This document shows positions 34,785 to 43,790 of a stretch of 64,000 bases of DNA, piece after piece. The notes below the pieces were generated by a model that was not told the origin of the DNA, ran no database searches, and was given only the letters and a program-made list of their open reading frames with translations. Origin of the DNA: Cellvibrio fontiphilus (GTDB lineage: Bacteria; Pseudomonadota; Gammaproteobacteria; Pseudomonadales; Cellvibrionaceae); the NCBI RefSeq assembly GCF_035317345.1, contig NZ_JAYKTU010000002.1. One strand, written 5' to 3'. Each line of letters starts with the position of its first letter. The stretch's first letter is position 1. The position numbers were made by a program, and so were the translations under genes.

Positions 34785-36055
34785 GCGACCTTCTTATGGA
34801 AAAGTTCACGAAACACAGGATAAATGTCACTCGCCTCACGAATATGTTGCAGCGCAAAATGTTCAGGAAACTCATCCTGAATTGTCTCGTAGGTATCCCA
34901 GAGCGCTTGATGTTGATTTTGGGTAATTTCGATATAAGAAAAATACTGACAGCTGGGCAGTAGCTCATTCACCAAAATATCGCGGCAAAGGTCCGAGTCC
35001 TCACCCCAGTTATCACCGTCCGAAGCTTGTGCACCATAGATATTCCAGATTTCCGGGGAGTAGCGATCCCGAATAATTTCCTGCATAAGACGCAGGGCGC
35101 TGGAAACAACAGTGCCTCCTGTCTCACGCGAATGAAAAAAATCATCTTCATTCACTTCTTTGGCGATGGTGTGATGGCGAATAAAAACGATTTCGGTTTT
35201 TTCATAATTTCGCTGTAAAAATAAATACAGCAGAATAAAAAATCGTTTGGCGATATCTTTAGTCGCTTGATCCATCGAACCGGAAACATCCATTAAACAA
35301 AACATTACCGCTTTGGAGCGAGGAATAGGTTGTTTGATGTGCAAGTTGTATTTGAGATCAAACGTATCCAACCAGGGAATACGACCAATGGCTTTTTCCA
35401 GCTTGGCTACTATTTCAGCAATCTCACTGATTCGTGCTTTTTTTGCAGGAGAATCAGGTTGTTTATCCAAGGCGACTAGTTCGCTATGCAGCTCGTCCAG
35501 CTGTCGCCGTTTTCCGGCAGTAAGCGCTATACGGCGCATGTTTGCCGAGCGCAAGGAGCGCACAATGTTAATACGTCCAGGCTGTCCTTCATTGGCAATA
35601 CCAGCACGTACCGTTTTGAACTCCTCCAACCCGGAGAGCTGGCGCTTGACCAAATTAGGCAGCTCCAAACCTTCAAACATAAAATCCAGAAACTCTTCTT
35701 GCGATAGAGTGAAAGAAAAATCATCCTCACCCTCGCCCGAATCACTGGCTTGACTACCACTGCCCTGCCCTTCACCACCTTGCGGGCGCGCAATTTTATC
35801 GCCTTCCGAGAAATGTTTATTACCGGGCAAAACCCGCTCGTTGTAGCCACCCTGCCCGTGGTAGATCGTGGGTTCATTAATATCACGCGCAGGGATACTG
35901 ACTTTACCGCCCTTATCAATATCGGTGATGGAGCGCTGGTTTACTGCATCAGACACGGCTTTTTGAATCTGCTGGCGGTAGCGCTGCAAAAAGCGTTGGC
36001 GATTTACCGCACTTTTATTCTTGGCATTGAGTCGTCGATCAATTATGTAACTCAT
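34781..36055 (-). CDS. yeaH: YeaH/YhbH family protein (VWA-like)
   Basis: 424 residues. The N-terminal start (MSYIIDRRLNAKNKSAVNRQ, RFLQRYR) is diagnostic of the YeaH/DUF444 family. A low-complexity Gly/Ser/Asp stretch (GEGQGSGSQASDSGEGEDDF, about 94-113) is followed by a von Willebrand A-type fold with the metal site (KAVMFCLMDVSGSMDQATKD, about 245-264). It is the middle gene of prkA-yeaH-spoVR and is thought to work with the PrkA kinase in the stationary-phase and nitrogen-stress response. Confidence 0.95.
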   Translation of the reverse strand: MSYIIDRRLNAKNKSAVNRQRFLQRYRQQIQKAVSDAVNQRSITDIDKGGKVSIPARDINEPTIYHGQGGYNERVLPGNKHFSEGDKIARPQGGEGQGSGSQASDSGEGEDDFSFTLSQEEFLDFMFEGLELPNLVKRQLSGLEEFKTVRAGIANEGQPGRINIVRSLRSANMRRIALTAGKRRQLDELHSELVALDKQPDSPAKKARISEIAEIVAKLEKAIGRIPWLDTFDLKYNLHIKQPIPRSKAVMFCLMDVSGSMDQATKDIAKRFFILLYLFLQRNYEKTEIVFIRHHTIAKEVNEDDFFHSRETGGTVVSSALRLMQEIIRDRYSPEIWNIYGAQASDGDNWGEDSDLCRDILVNELLPSCQYFSYIEITQNQHQALWDTYETIQDEFPEHFALQHIREASDIYPVFRELFHKKVA

Positions 36056-36130
36056 ATTTCAACCTTATGGTTTACTCACCCATTCAAGCCGCCGGGGATT
36101 TACTATTTTCCCGAGCGGCCCGATTAACAG

Positions 36131-38053
36131 TTACTGGGATTTTCTTACTCTCAAATACCACTCGGATAACAAACGAACTTGTTTTTCGGTGTACCCGCGC
36201 TCCACCATGCGCTGCACAAAATCCTGGTGTTTTTTCTTGTCCTGCACTGAAGCTTTGGCGTTGAAGGAAATAACCGGCAGCAAATCCTCAGTGTTGGAGA
36301 ACATTTTCTTCTCAATAACTATGCGTAATTTTTCATAGCTGCGCCAATCCGGGTTTTTACCTGCATTATTAGCCCTTGCCCGCAATACAAAGTTTACTAT
36401 TTCATTGCGGAAATCTTTGGGGTTACTAATGCCTGCGGGTTTTTCAATTTTTTCAAGTTCATCATTCAAGGAGGCGCGATTTAGAATCTCACCGGTTTCA
36501 TGATCGCGATATTCCTGATCCTGAATCCAAAAATCGGCATAGGTAACATAGCGATCAAAAATATTCTGCCCATACTCCGCGTAGGACTCCAGGTAAGCGG
36601 TTTGAATTTCTTTGCCAATAAAATCCACATAACGTGGCGAAATGAATTCTTTTAAGGCACCAAGGTATTTATCCTGCACTTCTTTGGGGAATTGCTCCTG
36701 CTCGATTTGCTGCTCAAGCACGTACATTAAATGCACTGGGTTTGCTGCGATTTCGGTAGGATCAAAATTAAATACCTTGGATAAAATCTTGAACGCAAAA
36801 CGGGTTGATAGCCCGGTCATACCTTCATCCACCCCGGCAGCATCTTTATATTCCTGCAGGGATTTAGCGCGCGGGTCGGTGTCTTTTAGATTCTCCCCAT
36901 CGTAAATGCGCATTTTGGAAAAGATATTGGAATTCTCTGGCTCTTTGATACGCGACAGCACGGTAAACTGCGCAAGCATCCGCAGAGTATCTGGCGCGCA
37001 AGGTGCTTTGGATAGCGAGCTATTCTGCAGAAGCTTCTCGTAAATTTTCATCTCTTCGGTAACACGCAAGCAATAAGGCACTTTGACGATATAAACCCGG
37101 TCAATAAATGCTTCATTGTTTTTGTTGTTACGGAAGTTCTGCCACTCAGACTCGTTAGAGTGCGCCAAAATAATACCGTCAAAGGGGATAGCTCCCAGAC
37201 CTTCGGTACTGTTGTAATTGCCCTCTTGGGTCGCAGTCAATAGTGGGTGCAGCACTTTGATAGGCGCCTTGAACATCTCCACAAATTCCATTAAACCCTG
37301 ATTAGCGCGGCACAAACCGCCACTAAAGCTATAGGCATCGGGATCGTTTTGCGGAAACTCTTCCAGCTGACGGATATCTACCTTACCCACTAGCGAAGAA
37401 ATGTCCTGATTATTTTCATCACCCGGCTCGGTTTTCGTAATTGCAATTTGCTCAAGAATGGAAGGGTACACTTTCACCACTTTAAATTGGGTGATGTCTC
37501 CACGGTATTCGCGCAGGCGTTTGGCAGCCCAGGGGGACATAATCGTTTTGAGGTAGCGGCGCGGGATGCCATAGTCCTCTTGCAAAATTTTTCCGTCTTC
37601 ATCTGCATTAAACAAACCCAATGGTGATTCAAATACCGGAGAGCCTTTGATGCAGTAAATCGGCATTTTTTCCATCAGCGACTTAAGCATTTCCGCAAGG
37701 GATGACTTACCGCCCCCCACAGGCCCAAGCAGATAGAGGATTTGCTTTTTCTCCTCCAAACCCTGCGCAGCATGTTTGAAAAAGGAGACAATTTGCTGGA
37801 TGGATTCTTCCATGCCATAAAAGTCACTAAAGACTTTATAACGCTTGATTATTTTGTTAGAAAAAATTCGACTGAGGCGAGAGTCCTGGGATGTGTCAAC
37901 CATTTCAGGTTCGCCAATCGCCATTAACATACGCTCGGCGGCAGATGCATAGACACTTGGATCTTTCTTGCAGAGATCTAAATATTCCTGAATAGTTAAT
38001 TCTTCCTGCTGTGTCGTTTCAAAACGCTCGCGGTAATGACTAAAAATACTCAT
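36131..38053 (-). CDS. prkA: PrkA family serine protein kinase / AAA protein (YeaG)
   Basis: 640 residues, full length. AAA-type domain with Walker A LLGPVGGGKSSLAEMLKSL (about 109-127) and conserved SPVFESPLGLFNADEDG, NQGLMEFVEMFKAPIKVLHP and GIILAHSNESEWQNFRNNKN; the C-terminal PrkA kinase-like part follows (about 400-640). The E. coli homologue YeaG acts in nitrogen-starvation and stationary-phase survival; kinase and Lon-like protease activities have both been reported for the family. GAGG precedes the start. First gene of the operon with yeaH 75 bases downstream. Confidence 0.96.
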   Translation of the reverse strand: MSIFSHYRERFETTQQEELTIQEYLDLCKKDPSVYASAAERMLMAIGEPEMVDTSQDSRLSRIFSNKIIKRYKVFSDFYGMEESIQQIVSFFKHAAQGLEEKKQILYLLGPVGGGKSSLAEMLKSLMEKMPIYCIKGSPVFESPLGLFNADEDGKILQEDYGIPRRYLKTIMSPWAAKRLREYRGDITQFKVVKVYPSILEQIAITKTEPGDENNQDISSLVGKVDIRQLEEFPQNDPDAYSFSGGLCRANQGLMEFVEMFKAPIKVLHPLLTATQEGNYNSTEGLGAIPFDGIILAHSNESEWQNFRNNKNNEAFIDRVYIVKVPYCLRVTEEMKIYEKLLQNSSLSKAPCAPDTLRMLAQFTVLSRIKEPENSNIFSKMRIYDGENLKDTDPRAKSLQEYKDAAGVDEGMTGLSTRFAFKILSKVFNFDPTEIAANPVHLMYVLEQQIEQEQFPKEVQDKYLGALKEFISPRYVDFIGKEIQTAYLESYAEYGQNIFDRYVTYADFWIQDQEYRDHETGEILNRASLNDELEKIEKPAGISNPKDFRNEIVNFVLRARANNAGKNPDWRSYEKLRIVIEKKMFSNTEDLLPVISFNAKASVQDKKKHQDFVQRMVERGYTEKQVRLLSEWYLRVRKSQ

Positions 38054-38381
38054 GATCTACCTCGGGTTAGCAACTTAAGCGGCAAAAGAGAGACAATTAA
38101 ACCATTAACAAAATTCCACTGGAGTTGGGGTTGGGCTAGAGCACCAATCGGTATTACTAAGCATAGTCTTTAAATTTACAAGCACTCAAGGTAATAACAA
38201 TTTATTGACTCAGATCCCAGCAAAAAATTACACTCAAAAAACGCGCCAACTAATAAAATTTTACAATTCATTTTTTGTAGCAACTGCAGATTGTGATACC
38301 CCCAGGTTGGACTTTTGCTACCACATACCTTTTTGTATATACCGCATTCTTATATACGCAGGTTTTTCAAAACGGGATTTC
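38054..38381. other. 328-base divergent gap between prkA and aat
   Basis: AT-rich region that must hold the promoters of the prkA operon and of aat. The aat frame stays open through 38205-38381 but encodes a Cys/Phe-rich stretch unlike the family, so I treat it as non-coding. I looked for a sigma-54 promoter (GG-N10-GC type) before prkA and did not find a convincing one. No strong hairpin. Confidence 0.5.
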
Positions 38382-39095
38382 ATGAACAAACTTTATTGGC
38401 TAAATGATGACGATCTTTGGTTCCCAGACCCGTCCACTGCACTAGAGGAACCTAATGGGTTGGTAGCAGTGGGTGGTGATCTATCACCCGAACGTATTTT
38501 GGCAGCTTACCGTCACGGCATTTTCCCTTGGTTCAATCCCGGTGATCCTATTCTCTGGTGGAGCCCCAATCCACGCACTGTGGTATTTCCCCATCAATTA
38601 CATATTTCAAGAAGCCTACGCAAAACCTTACGCAAGGGGTGCTATAAGGTTACCTTTGATAATTGTTTTGAAACGGTAATGCGCGCTTGTGCAGAACCTC
38701 GTGTTTACGCCGACGGCACCTGGATTAGTGAAGAAGTTATTAACGGCTATTGTGAACTGCATAAGCGCGGGCTTGCTCATTCAGTTGAGGTCTGGCAAGG
38801 CGATAGTCTGGTCGGTGGGCTTTATGGCATAGCACTGGGCCAACTATTTTTTGGCGAATCCATGTTTAGTCGTGCCACGGATGCGTCGAAAGTCGGATTT
38901 GCCCATTTAGTTCGTCAATTGACACTATGGGACTTTAAGGTCATCGATTGCCAGGTCGCCAACGATCATTTATTTAGTTTGGGTGCGGTTGAAATCCCGC
39001 GTGAAGATTTCCAGCAATTGCTGATAAACTTTGCGTACGAACCTGCAGTATATTCCTTGCCTTGGTCAACCCTGACGATTGCGCCCTGGGCATAA
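38382..39095 (+). CDS. aat: leucyl/phenylalanyl-tRNA-protein transferase
   Basis: 237 residues from ATG 38382, the start that fits the family (MNKLYWLNDDDLWFPDPS) with GGGA upstream. It adds Leu or Phe from tRNA to proteins with N-terminal Arg or Lys, making N-degrons for ClpS/ClpAP. Motifs: GLVAVGGDLSPERILAAYRH, GIFPWFNPGDPILWWSPNPR, GTWISEEVINGYCELHKRG and GLYGIALGQLFFGESMFSR, all in the usual order. bpt begins 22 bases after its stop. Confidence 0.97.
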   Translation: MNKLYWLNDDDLWFPDPSTALEEPNGLVAVGGDLSPERILAAYRHGIFPWFNPGDPILWWSPNPRTVVFPHQLHISRSLRKTLRKGCYKVTFDNCFETVMRACAEPRVYADGTWISEEVINGYCELHKRGLAHSVEVWQGDSLVGGLYGIALGQLFFGESMFSRATDASKVGFAHLVRQLTLWDFKVIDCQVANDHLFSLGAVEIPREDFQQLLINFAYEPAVYSLPWSTLTIAPWA

Positions 39096-39117
39096 AACGG
39101 ATCTACGCGAGGCAATT

Positions 39118-39825
39118 ATGTCTGATTTGTCGTCCCTCAAACTATTTGCAACACAACCTCACCCCTGCAGTTATTTAGATGGACAAGAGGCGACGACGGT
39201 GTTTGTTGATCCTGCTGCCGAAATTAACCCCGGGCTGTACACACAATTATCACAACTGGGGTTTCGCCGCAGCGGTGCACACCTCTATCGGCCCCAGTGC
39301 CTACGCTGCCAAGCTTGCGTGTCCTGTCGAATCCCGGTCAAATTATTCAAACCCAACCGCTCACAACGTCGCTGTTGGCAGCAAAACAGCGACATTTCAT
39401 TACATTTTGTACCTGATATTAACACCCAAGAGCATTATGACCTCTACGCCCGCTATATAGAAAGCCGGCATCAACGTGGCGATATGTACCCTCCCTCCGA
39501 GGAGCAGTACAAGGCCTTCCTGACCAGTGAGTGGGGCATTACCCAATTTATTGAGCTGCGTCTGGATGGAAAATTAATAGGTTTATGTGTGTGTGATCTG
39601 CTGGGGGACGGGCTTTCTGCGGTCTACACTTTTTATGATGCAGCCTTCGAACAGCGCAGTCTGGGCAAATTCGCGATACTTGCCCAGATTGAAAAAGCGC
39701 GCAGCATGAACCTGGATTATGTCTACCTGGGCTATTGGATTAAGGAGTGCGACAAGATGAAATACAAAATCCAATATCGCCCGCTGGAACTACTCATCAA
39801 TCGTCGCTGGATGCGACTCAATTAG
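39118..39825 (+). CDS. bpt: aspartate/glutamate leucyltransferase Bpt
   Basis: 235 residues from ATG 39118 (GAGG upstream). Homologue of arginyl-tRNA-protein transferases; in this group the bacterial enzyme (Bpt) adds Leu to N-terminal Asp or Glu. The N-terminal Cys-rich part HPCSYLDGQEATTVFVDP and RPQCLRCQACVSCRIPV, then SRHQRGDMYPPSEEQYKAFL and the GNAT-like YLGYWIKECDKMKYKIQYRP are typical. Together with aat it covers both basic and acidic N-termini. Adjacent to aat, upstream of infA. Confidence 0.96.
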   Translation: MSDLSSLKLFATQPHPCSYLDGQEATTVFVDPAAEINPGLYTQLSQLGFRRSGAHLYRPQCLRCQACVSCRIPVKLFKPNRSQRRCWQQNSDISLHFVPDINTQEHYDLYARYIESRHQRGDMYPPSEEQYKAFLTSEWGITQFIELRLDGKLIGLCVCDLLGDGLSAVYTFYDAAFEQRSLGKFAILAQIEKARSMNLDYVYLGYWIKECDKMKYKIQYRPLELLINRRWMRLN

Positions 39826-39851
39826 CACGCTGCCACCATCATCAGATGGGC

Positions 39852-39871
39852 GCAGCCTTTTGCTGCTTTTT
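39852..39871 (+). terminator. candidate terminator after bpt
   Basis: GCAGC, loop CTTTT, GCTGC, then TTTTT, 26 bases past the bpt stop. The stem is only 5 bp. Confidence 0.45.
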
Positions 39872-39903
39872 ACCCCGTTAACAAGAGAAAGCTCCGGTTA
39901 AAT

Positions 39904-39923
39904 CCCGCTTTTCGGGGCTTTTT
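39904..39923 (+). terminator. second candidate terminator before infA
   Basis: CCCG, loop CTTTT, CGGG, followed by GCTTTTT; an outer AAAGC/GCTTT pairing may lengthen the stem. With the hairpin at 39852 it would separate aat-bpt from infA. Confidence 0.45.
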
Positions 39924-40032
39924 ACTTGGCGCCGCTGGTTAATTAAGGCACAATTCACGCCTATTTTTTTACCCCCCCTCCTGTCGCATCAGCGATGGGC
40001 AAGAACTGTTTCAAACCTGAGGAAGCTGCCGC

Positions 40033-40251
40033 ATGGCAAAAGACGATTGCATTGAATTTGAAGGCGAAGTGATTGACACCCTGCCCAACACTACCTTCCG
40101 CGTAAAACTGGAAAACGGCCATGTGGTTATTGCCCACATCTCTGGCAAGATGCGTAAAAACTACATCCGCATCCTGACTGGCGATAAAGTCAAGGTTGAG
40201 ATGACTCCCTATGACCTGAGCAAAGGCCGCATCACTTATCGCGCTCGTTAA
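40033..40251 (+). CDS. infA: translation initiation factor IF-1
   Basis: 72 residues, the universal length. S1-like OB fold: MAKDDCIEFEGEVIDTLPNT, FRVKLENGHVVIAHISGKMR, KNYIRILTGDKVKVEMTPYD, LSKGRITYR. It binds the ribosomal A site during initiation. GAGGAAG precedes the ATG. A strong terminator follows directly. Confidence 0.98.
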   Translation: MAKDDCIEFEGEVIDTLPNTTFRVKLENGHVVIAHISGKMRKNYIRILTGDKVKVEMTPYDLSKGRITYRAR

Positions 40252-40270
40252 TTAGCCAGCGAACGTGTAC

Positions 40271-40299
40271 AAAAAAAGCCGCATAACGCGGCTTTTTTT
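40271..40299. terminator. bidirectional terminator between infA and clpA
   Basis: AAAAAAAGCCGC, loop ATAAC, GCGGCTTTTTTT: a 12-bp stem with A- and T-runs on both sides, so it can end infA (plus) and clpA (minus) transcripts. Confidence 0.92.
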
Positions 40300-40324
40300 G
40301 TTACTTCAACTATCACCTGCTGCA

Positions 40325-42616
40325 TTAAGCAGGTTGAGCATGCTTGGCGCTAACCTCAATTGTAAGCTTGTCCTCTATCGGGTCTACATCCACGCTTACA
40401 GTTCCGCCACCCTGGGACAGGGAGCCAAACAAGATCTCCTCGGCCATGGGCTTTTTCAGTTTGTCTTGAATCAAACGAGCCATTGGGCGTGCACCCATTT
40501 TCACATCGTATCCATGAATGGCCAACCACTCACGCGCCGCATCGGAAATATCGAGAGTGACGTGCTTGTCATCCAGCTGGGTTTGGAGCTCCATCAGGAA
40601 CTTGTCTACCACAGTTTTGATGGTATTCAAGGTCAATGGGGCGAACTGCACTATGGCATCCAAACGGTTGCGGAATTCCGGCGTAAACATCTTCTTGATC
40701 GCTTCCATACCATCACTGGTGTGATCTTGATGAGTAAAGCCTATGGAGGCGCGACTCATAACTTCAGCGCCCGCATTGGTGGTCATAATCAAAATCACGT
40801 TGCGGAAGTCTGCTTTGCGACCATTGTTATCGGTAAGGCTGCCATGATCCATGACTTGCAACAGCAAGTTAAAGACTTCTGGATGCGCCTTTTCGATTTC
40901 ATCCAGCAGCAATACACAATGCGGCTGCTTGGTAATGGCATCGGTTAACAGACCGCCCTGATCAAAACCAACGTAGCCCGGCGGTGCACCAATCAAGCGC
41001 GATACTGTGTGGCGCTCCATATATTCGGACATGTCAAAGCGAATCAACTCCATGCCCATACATTGCGCCAACTGACGGCACACCTCGGTTTTACCCACAC
41101 CGGTTGGCCCGGCAAAAAGGAAGGAGCCGATTGGCTTTTCCATCGAACCCAAGCCTGCGCGCGATAGCTTGATTGCCGTAGCCAGCGTATCTATGGCCTC
41201 ATCCTGCCCAAAAACGGTCATTTTCAAGTTCTGATCAAGTTTACGCAGTTGCTCTTTATCAGATGAAGAAACACTTTTTGGGGGAATGCGCGCGATTTTT
41301 GCTACCACGTTTTCCACATCGGTCACACCAATCGTTTTTTTGCGCTTACTGGGTGCTTGTAATTGTTGGTAGGCACCGGCTTCATCGATCACATCGATAG
41401 CCTTATCGGGCAAAAAGCGATCGTTGATATAACGCTCAGCCAATTCGGCGGCTGCACGCAAAGCCGCATCGGTATAACGCAAGTTGTGATGCTTTTCGAA
41501 GCGACTCTTCAAACCTTTGAGAATTTGATAAGTCTCATCCACTGTTGGCTCGTTCACATCGACCTTTTGGAAGCGACGTGAAAGCGCCCGATCCTTATCA
41601 AAGATTCCACGATATTCCTGGTAGGTAGTGGACCCCATGCAACGGATCTCACCTGAAGACAGTAAAGGCTTGAGCAAATTGGATGCATCCATCACGCCAC
41701 CGGATGCCGCACCGGCACCGATGATGGTGTGAATTTCATCGATAAACAAAATGGAATTTTTTTGCTTTTTCAATTCGTTAAGCAAACTTTTGAAGCGCTT
41801 TTCAAAATCGCCACGATATTTAGTACCCGCCAACAGTGCACCCATGTCCAATGAATAAACCACACTGGAAGCAAGCGTTTCAGGTACATCACCATCGACA
41901 ATACGCTTTGCTAAACCTTCAGCGATGGCAGTTTTACCCACCCCTGACTCGCCTACTAAAAGCGGATTATTTTTGCGACGACGTGCCAGAATCTGACACA
42001 CACGCTCTACTTCAAATTCGCGCCCCACAAGCGGGTCTATACGCCCCTGCATCGCAGCTTCGTTCAAATTACTCGCAAAACTTTCCAAAGGACTCTGAGC
42101 ACTTGATTCACCGGTTGTTGACTCTTCATCCTGATTTTCTTGATGTGTTTGATGATCATGACTGTGATCACTGGTACCACTCACTTTGTGGATACCATGA
42201 GTGATGTAATTCACCACATCGATGCGCGCAATACTCTGTTGCTTCAGGTAATAAACAGCCTGACTTTCCTGCTCACTAAAAATGGCCACCAGTACGTTTG
42301 CACCGGTCACTTCTTGTTTGCCTGAAGATTGGACGTGAAATACAGCACGTTGCAATACACGCTGAAAGCCAAGTGTAGGCTGGGTTTCTCGTTCAGAGTC
42401 GTGTTCGGGAATAAGCGGAGTAGTCGAGTCAACAAACTCAATTAATTCTTTGCGGAGACTAATCAAATCTGCACCGCAAGCACGCAGTACACTCGCAGCA
42501 GAATCATTATCGATGAGCGCAAGCAACAAATGCTCAACTGTCATAAATTCGTGACGCTTGGAGCGCGCACCTTTGAAAGCAAGATTTAAAGTTACTTCCA
42601 GATCTTTACTTAACAT
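40325..42616 (-). CDS. clpA: ATP-dependent Clp protease ATP-binding subunit ClpA
   Basis: 763 residues, normal length. Unfoldase that feeds substrates to ClpP. N-domain (MLSKDLEVTLNLAFKGARSK, two Clp-N repeats, about 1-140), a His/Asp/Glu-rich linker, D1 AAA with Walker A VGESGVGKTAIAEGLAKRIV and IDEIHTIIGAG, D2 AAA with FAGPTGVGKTEVCRQLAQ and LLLDEIEKAHPEVFNLLLQV. GAGGG precedes the ATG. clpS lies 155 bases upstream on the same strand. clpP is not in the window. Confidence 0.98.
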   Translation of the reverse strand: MLSKDLEVTLNLAFKGARSKRHEFMTVEHLLLALIDNDSAASVLRACGADLISLRKELIEFVDSTTPLIPEHDSERETQPTLGFQRVLQRAVFHVQSSGKQEVTGANVLVAIFSEQESQAVYYLKQQSIARIDVVNYITHGIHKVSGTSDHSHDHQTHQENQDEESTTGESSAQSPLESFASNLNEAAMQGRIDPLVGREFEVERVCQILARRRKNNPLLVGESGVGKTAIAEGLAKRIVDGDVPETLASSVVYSLDMGALLAGTKYRGDFEKRFKSLLNELKKQKNSILFIDEIHTIIGAGAASGGVMDASNLLKPLLSSGEIRCMGSTTYQEYRGIFDKDRALSRRFQKVDVNEPTVDETYQILKGLKSRFEKHHNLRYTDAALRAAAELAERYINDRFLPDKAIDVIDEAGAYQQLQAPSKRKKTIGVTDVENVVAKIARIPPKSVSSSDKEQLRKLDQNLKMTVFGQDEAIDTLATAIKLSRAGLGSMEKPIGSFLFAGPTGVGKTEVCRQLAQCMGMELIRFDMSEYMERHTVSRLIGAPPGYVGFDQGGLLTDAITKQPHCVLLLDEIEKAHPEVFNLLLQVMDHGSLTDNNGRKADFRNVILIMTTNAGAEVMSRASIGFTHQDHTSDGMEAIKKMFTPEFRNRLDAIVQFAPLTLNTIKTVVDKFLMELQTQLDDKHVTLDISDAAREWLAIHGYDVKMGARPMARLIQDKLKKPMAEEILFGSLSQGGGTVSVDVDPIEDKLTIEVSAKHAQPA

Positions 42617-42771
42617 TGCGCTTACCCTCTTCTAACCAACACATTAAAATCGTCTATCAAGGCAACTCACTTTATCTAAACCTGCCGTTGCTTAACCATC
42701 GATTAACAATAATCAGGTAACTGTAAATAACAGTTGGGGCGAGGTTTGATTAAACAAGGCATAAAACCGTT

Positions 42772-43143
42772 TTATTCCCCGTCCTCCACCGCTTCGATTT
42801 CGCACAATAGTGGATGCTGGTTTTCTCTTGCATATTGATTCACTTGAGCGGCTTTAGTTTCCGCAATATCCCTAGTATAGATGCCACATACCGCTTTGCC
42901 GTGAACATGTACTGTTAGCATTACGTGAGTCGCTTTTTCGCGTGACATGGAAAAAAATATTTCCAATATTTCCACCACAAAATCCATTGGTGTGTAGTCA
43001 TCGTTTAACAACATCACTTTGTACATAGGAGGACGTTTTAATTTCGGTTTTTCCGTTAAAACCGCAAGGCTCCCGTCCGACTCGTCAATAGAGTGATCTT
43101 CGTCTTTAGCTAAGGTTAGTTGATGCTTTTGCAGATTGCCCAT
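42772..43143 (-). CDS. clpS: ClpS, ClpA adaptor for N-degron substrates
   Basis: 123 residues from ATG 43143; the open frame runs 80 codons further up but that part is unlike ClpS. Core motif MYKVMLLNDDYTPMDFVVEI (about 40-59) with the N-degron pocket residues Asn-Asp-Asp, then REKATHVMLTVHVHGKAVCG with the conserved His, and AQVNQYARENQHPLLCEIEA at the end. The N-terminal 35 residues are flexible and contact ClpA. It hands the products of Aat and Bpt to ClpAP. Divergent from cspD. Confidence 0.96.
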   Translation of the reverse strand: MGNLQKHQLTLAKDEDHSIDESDGSLAVLTEKPKLKRPPMYKVMLLNDDYTPMDFVVEILEIFFSMSREKATHVMLTVHVHGKAVCGIYTRDIAETKAAQVNQYARENQHPLLCEIEAVEDGE

Positions 43144-43462
43144 AGAGATTCGATACAAAATAAAAAATGGTTGGCGACACCGCGCATTGTACCCCATCAA
43201 CAAAGCCTGCCCCAGCAGGTGTTGATACGGATCAATGCTTGACTTTGGGTCAAATGTTGGATAAAAAAAGACCGCAAGCGCATACAAATCCATCATTTTG
43301 GGCAAATTATCTCTAATTCCCCCACCGATGCGACCCACTTGTATGTAGCGCTTGGAGTAGAGCACCAGGTCCCATACTCCCAAACAGCAGTAATGCTTGG
43401 GAAAATAATAACGAAGCGATATTAGAAATTCTCATATATCGCACGGACAGAAGGATGAAATC
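43144..43462. other. 319-base divergent gap between clpS and cspD
   Basis: Non-coding by my reading: the minus-strand open frame continuing from clpS and a 79-codon frame across cspD are not supported by family length or ribosome sites. The region should hold the promoters of clpS-clpA and cspD. No clear hairpin, repeat or consensus promoter stood out. Confidence 0.5.
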
Positions 43463-43714
43463 ATGCCTACAGGCACAGTTAAGTGGTTCAATAATGCAAA
43501 AGGTTACGGTTTTATTCTCGCAGATGAAGGCGGCGAAGACCTGTTTGCACATTACTCAGCGATTGCGATGGATGGTTACAAAACCCTAAAAGCCGGGCAA
43601 GCCGTAAGTTTCGACATCACCAAGGGTGACAAAGGCTTGCACGCTGTAAGCATCAAAGTACCGCAGGATGCTGCAGCCGCTGTCAACCAACAGATGAGTG
43701 CCGTTCCCGTCTGA
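43463..43714 (+). CDS. cspD: cold-shock domain protein CspD
   Basis: 83 residues. Cold-shock domain with RNP1 KGYGFILADEGG and RNP2 DLFAHYSAIA (here AHY in place of the usual VHF), then an Ala/Val/Gln tail as in CspD. CspD inhibits DNA replication in stationary-phase E. coli. Its position divergent from clpS-clpA is the gammaproteobacterial norm. AAGGA precedes the ATG. Confidence 0.95.
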   Translation: MPTGTVKWFNNAKGYGFILADEGGEDLFAHYSAIAMDGYKTLKAGQAVSFDITKGDKGLHAVSIKVPQDAAAAVNQQMSAVPV

Positions 43715-43737
43715 GACGCCAGTCAGGGCCATTAAAA

Positions 43738-43765
43738 AAGCCTCCTGTATCACTACAGGAGGCTT
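43738..43765. terminator. terminator between cspD and icd
   Basis: AAGCCTCCTGTA, loop TCAC, TACAGGAGGCTT: 12-bp stem. On the minus strand it is followed by TTTTTAAT, which ends icd; on the plus strand the tail TCTTGTG is weaker but the stem may still end cspD. Confidence 0.88.
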
Positions 43766-43790
43766 CTTGTGCTGACCGGAACCTCAGATT

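Noticed and set aside
38205..38381. 59-codon N-terminal extension of aat
   Set aside because: Family start is MNKLYWLNDDD at 38382; the extension begins with a non-ATG codon and has odd composition.
43144..43383. 80-codon N-terminal extension of clpS
   Set aside because: ClpS proteins are about 105-125 residues; the extension is not family-like.
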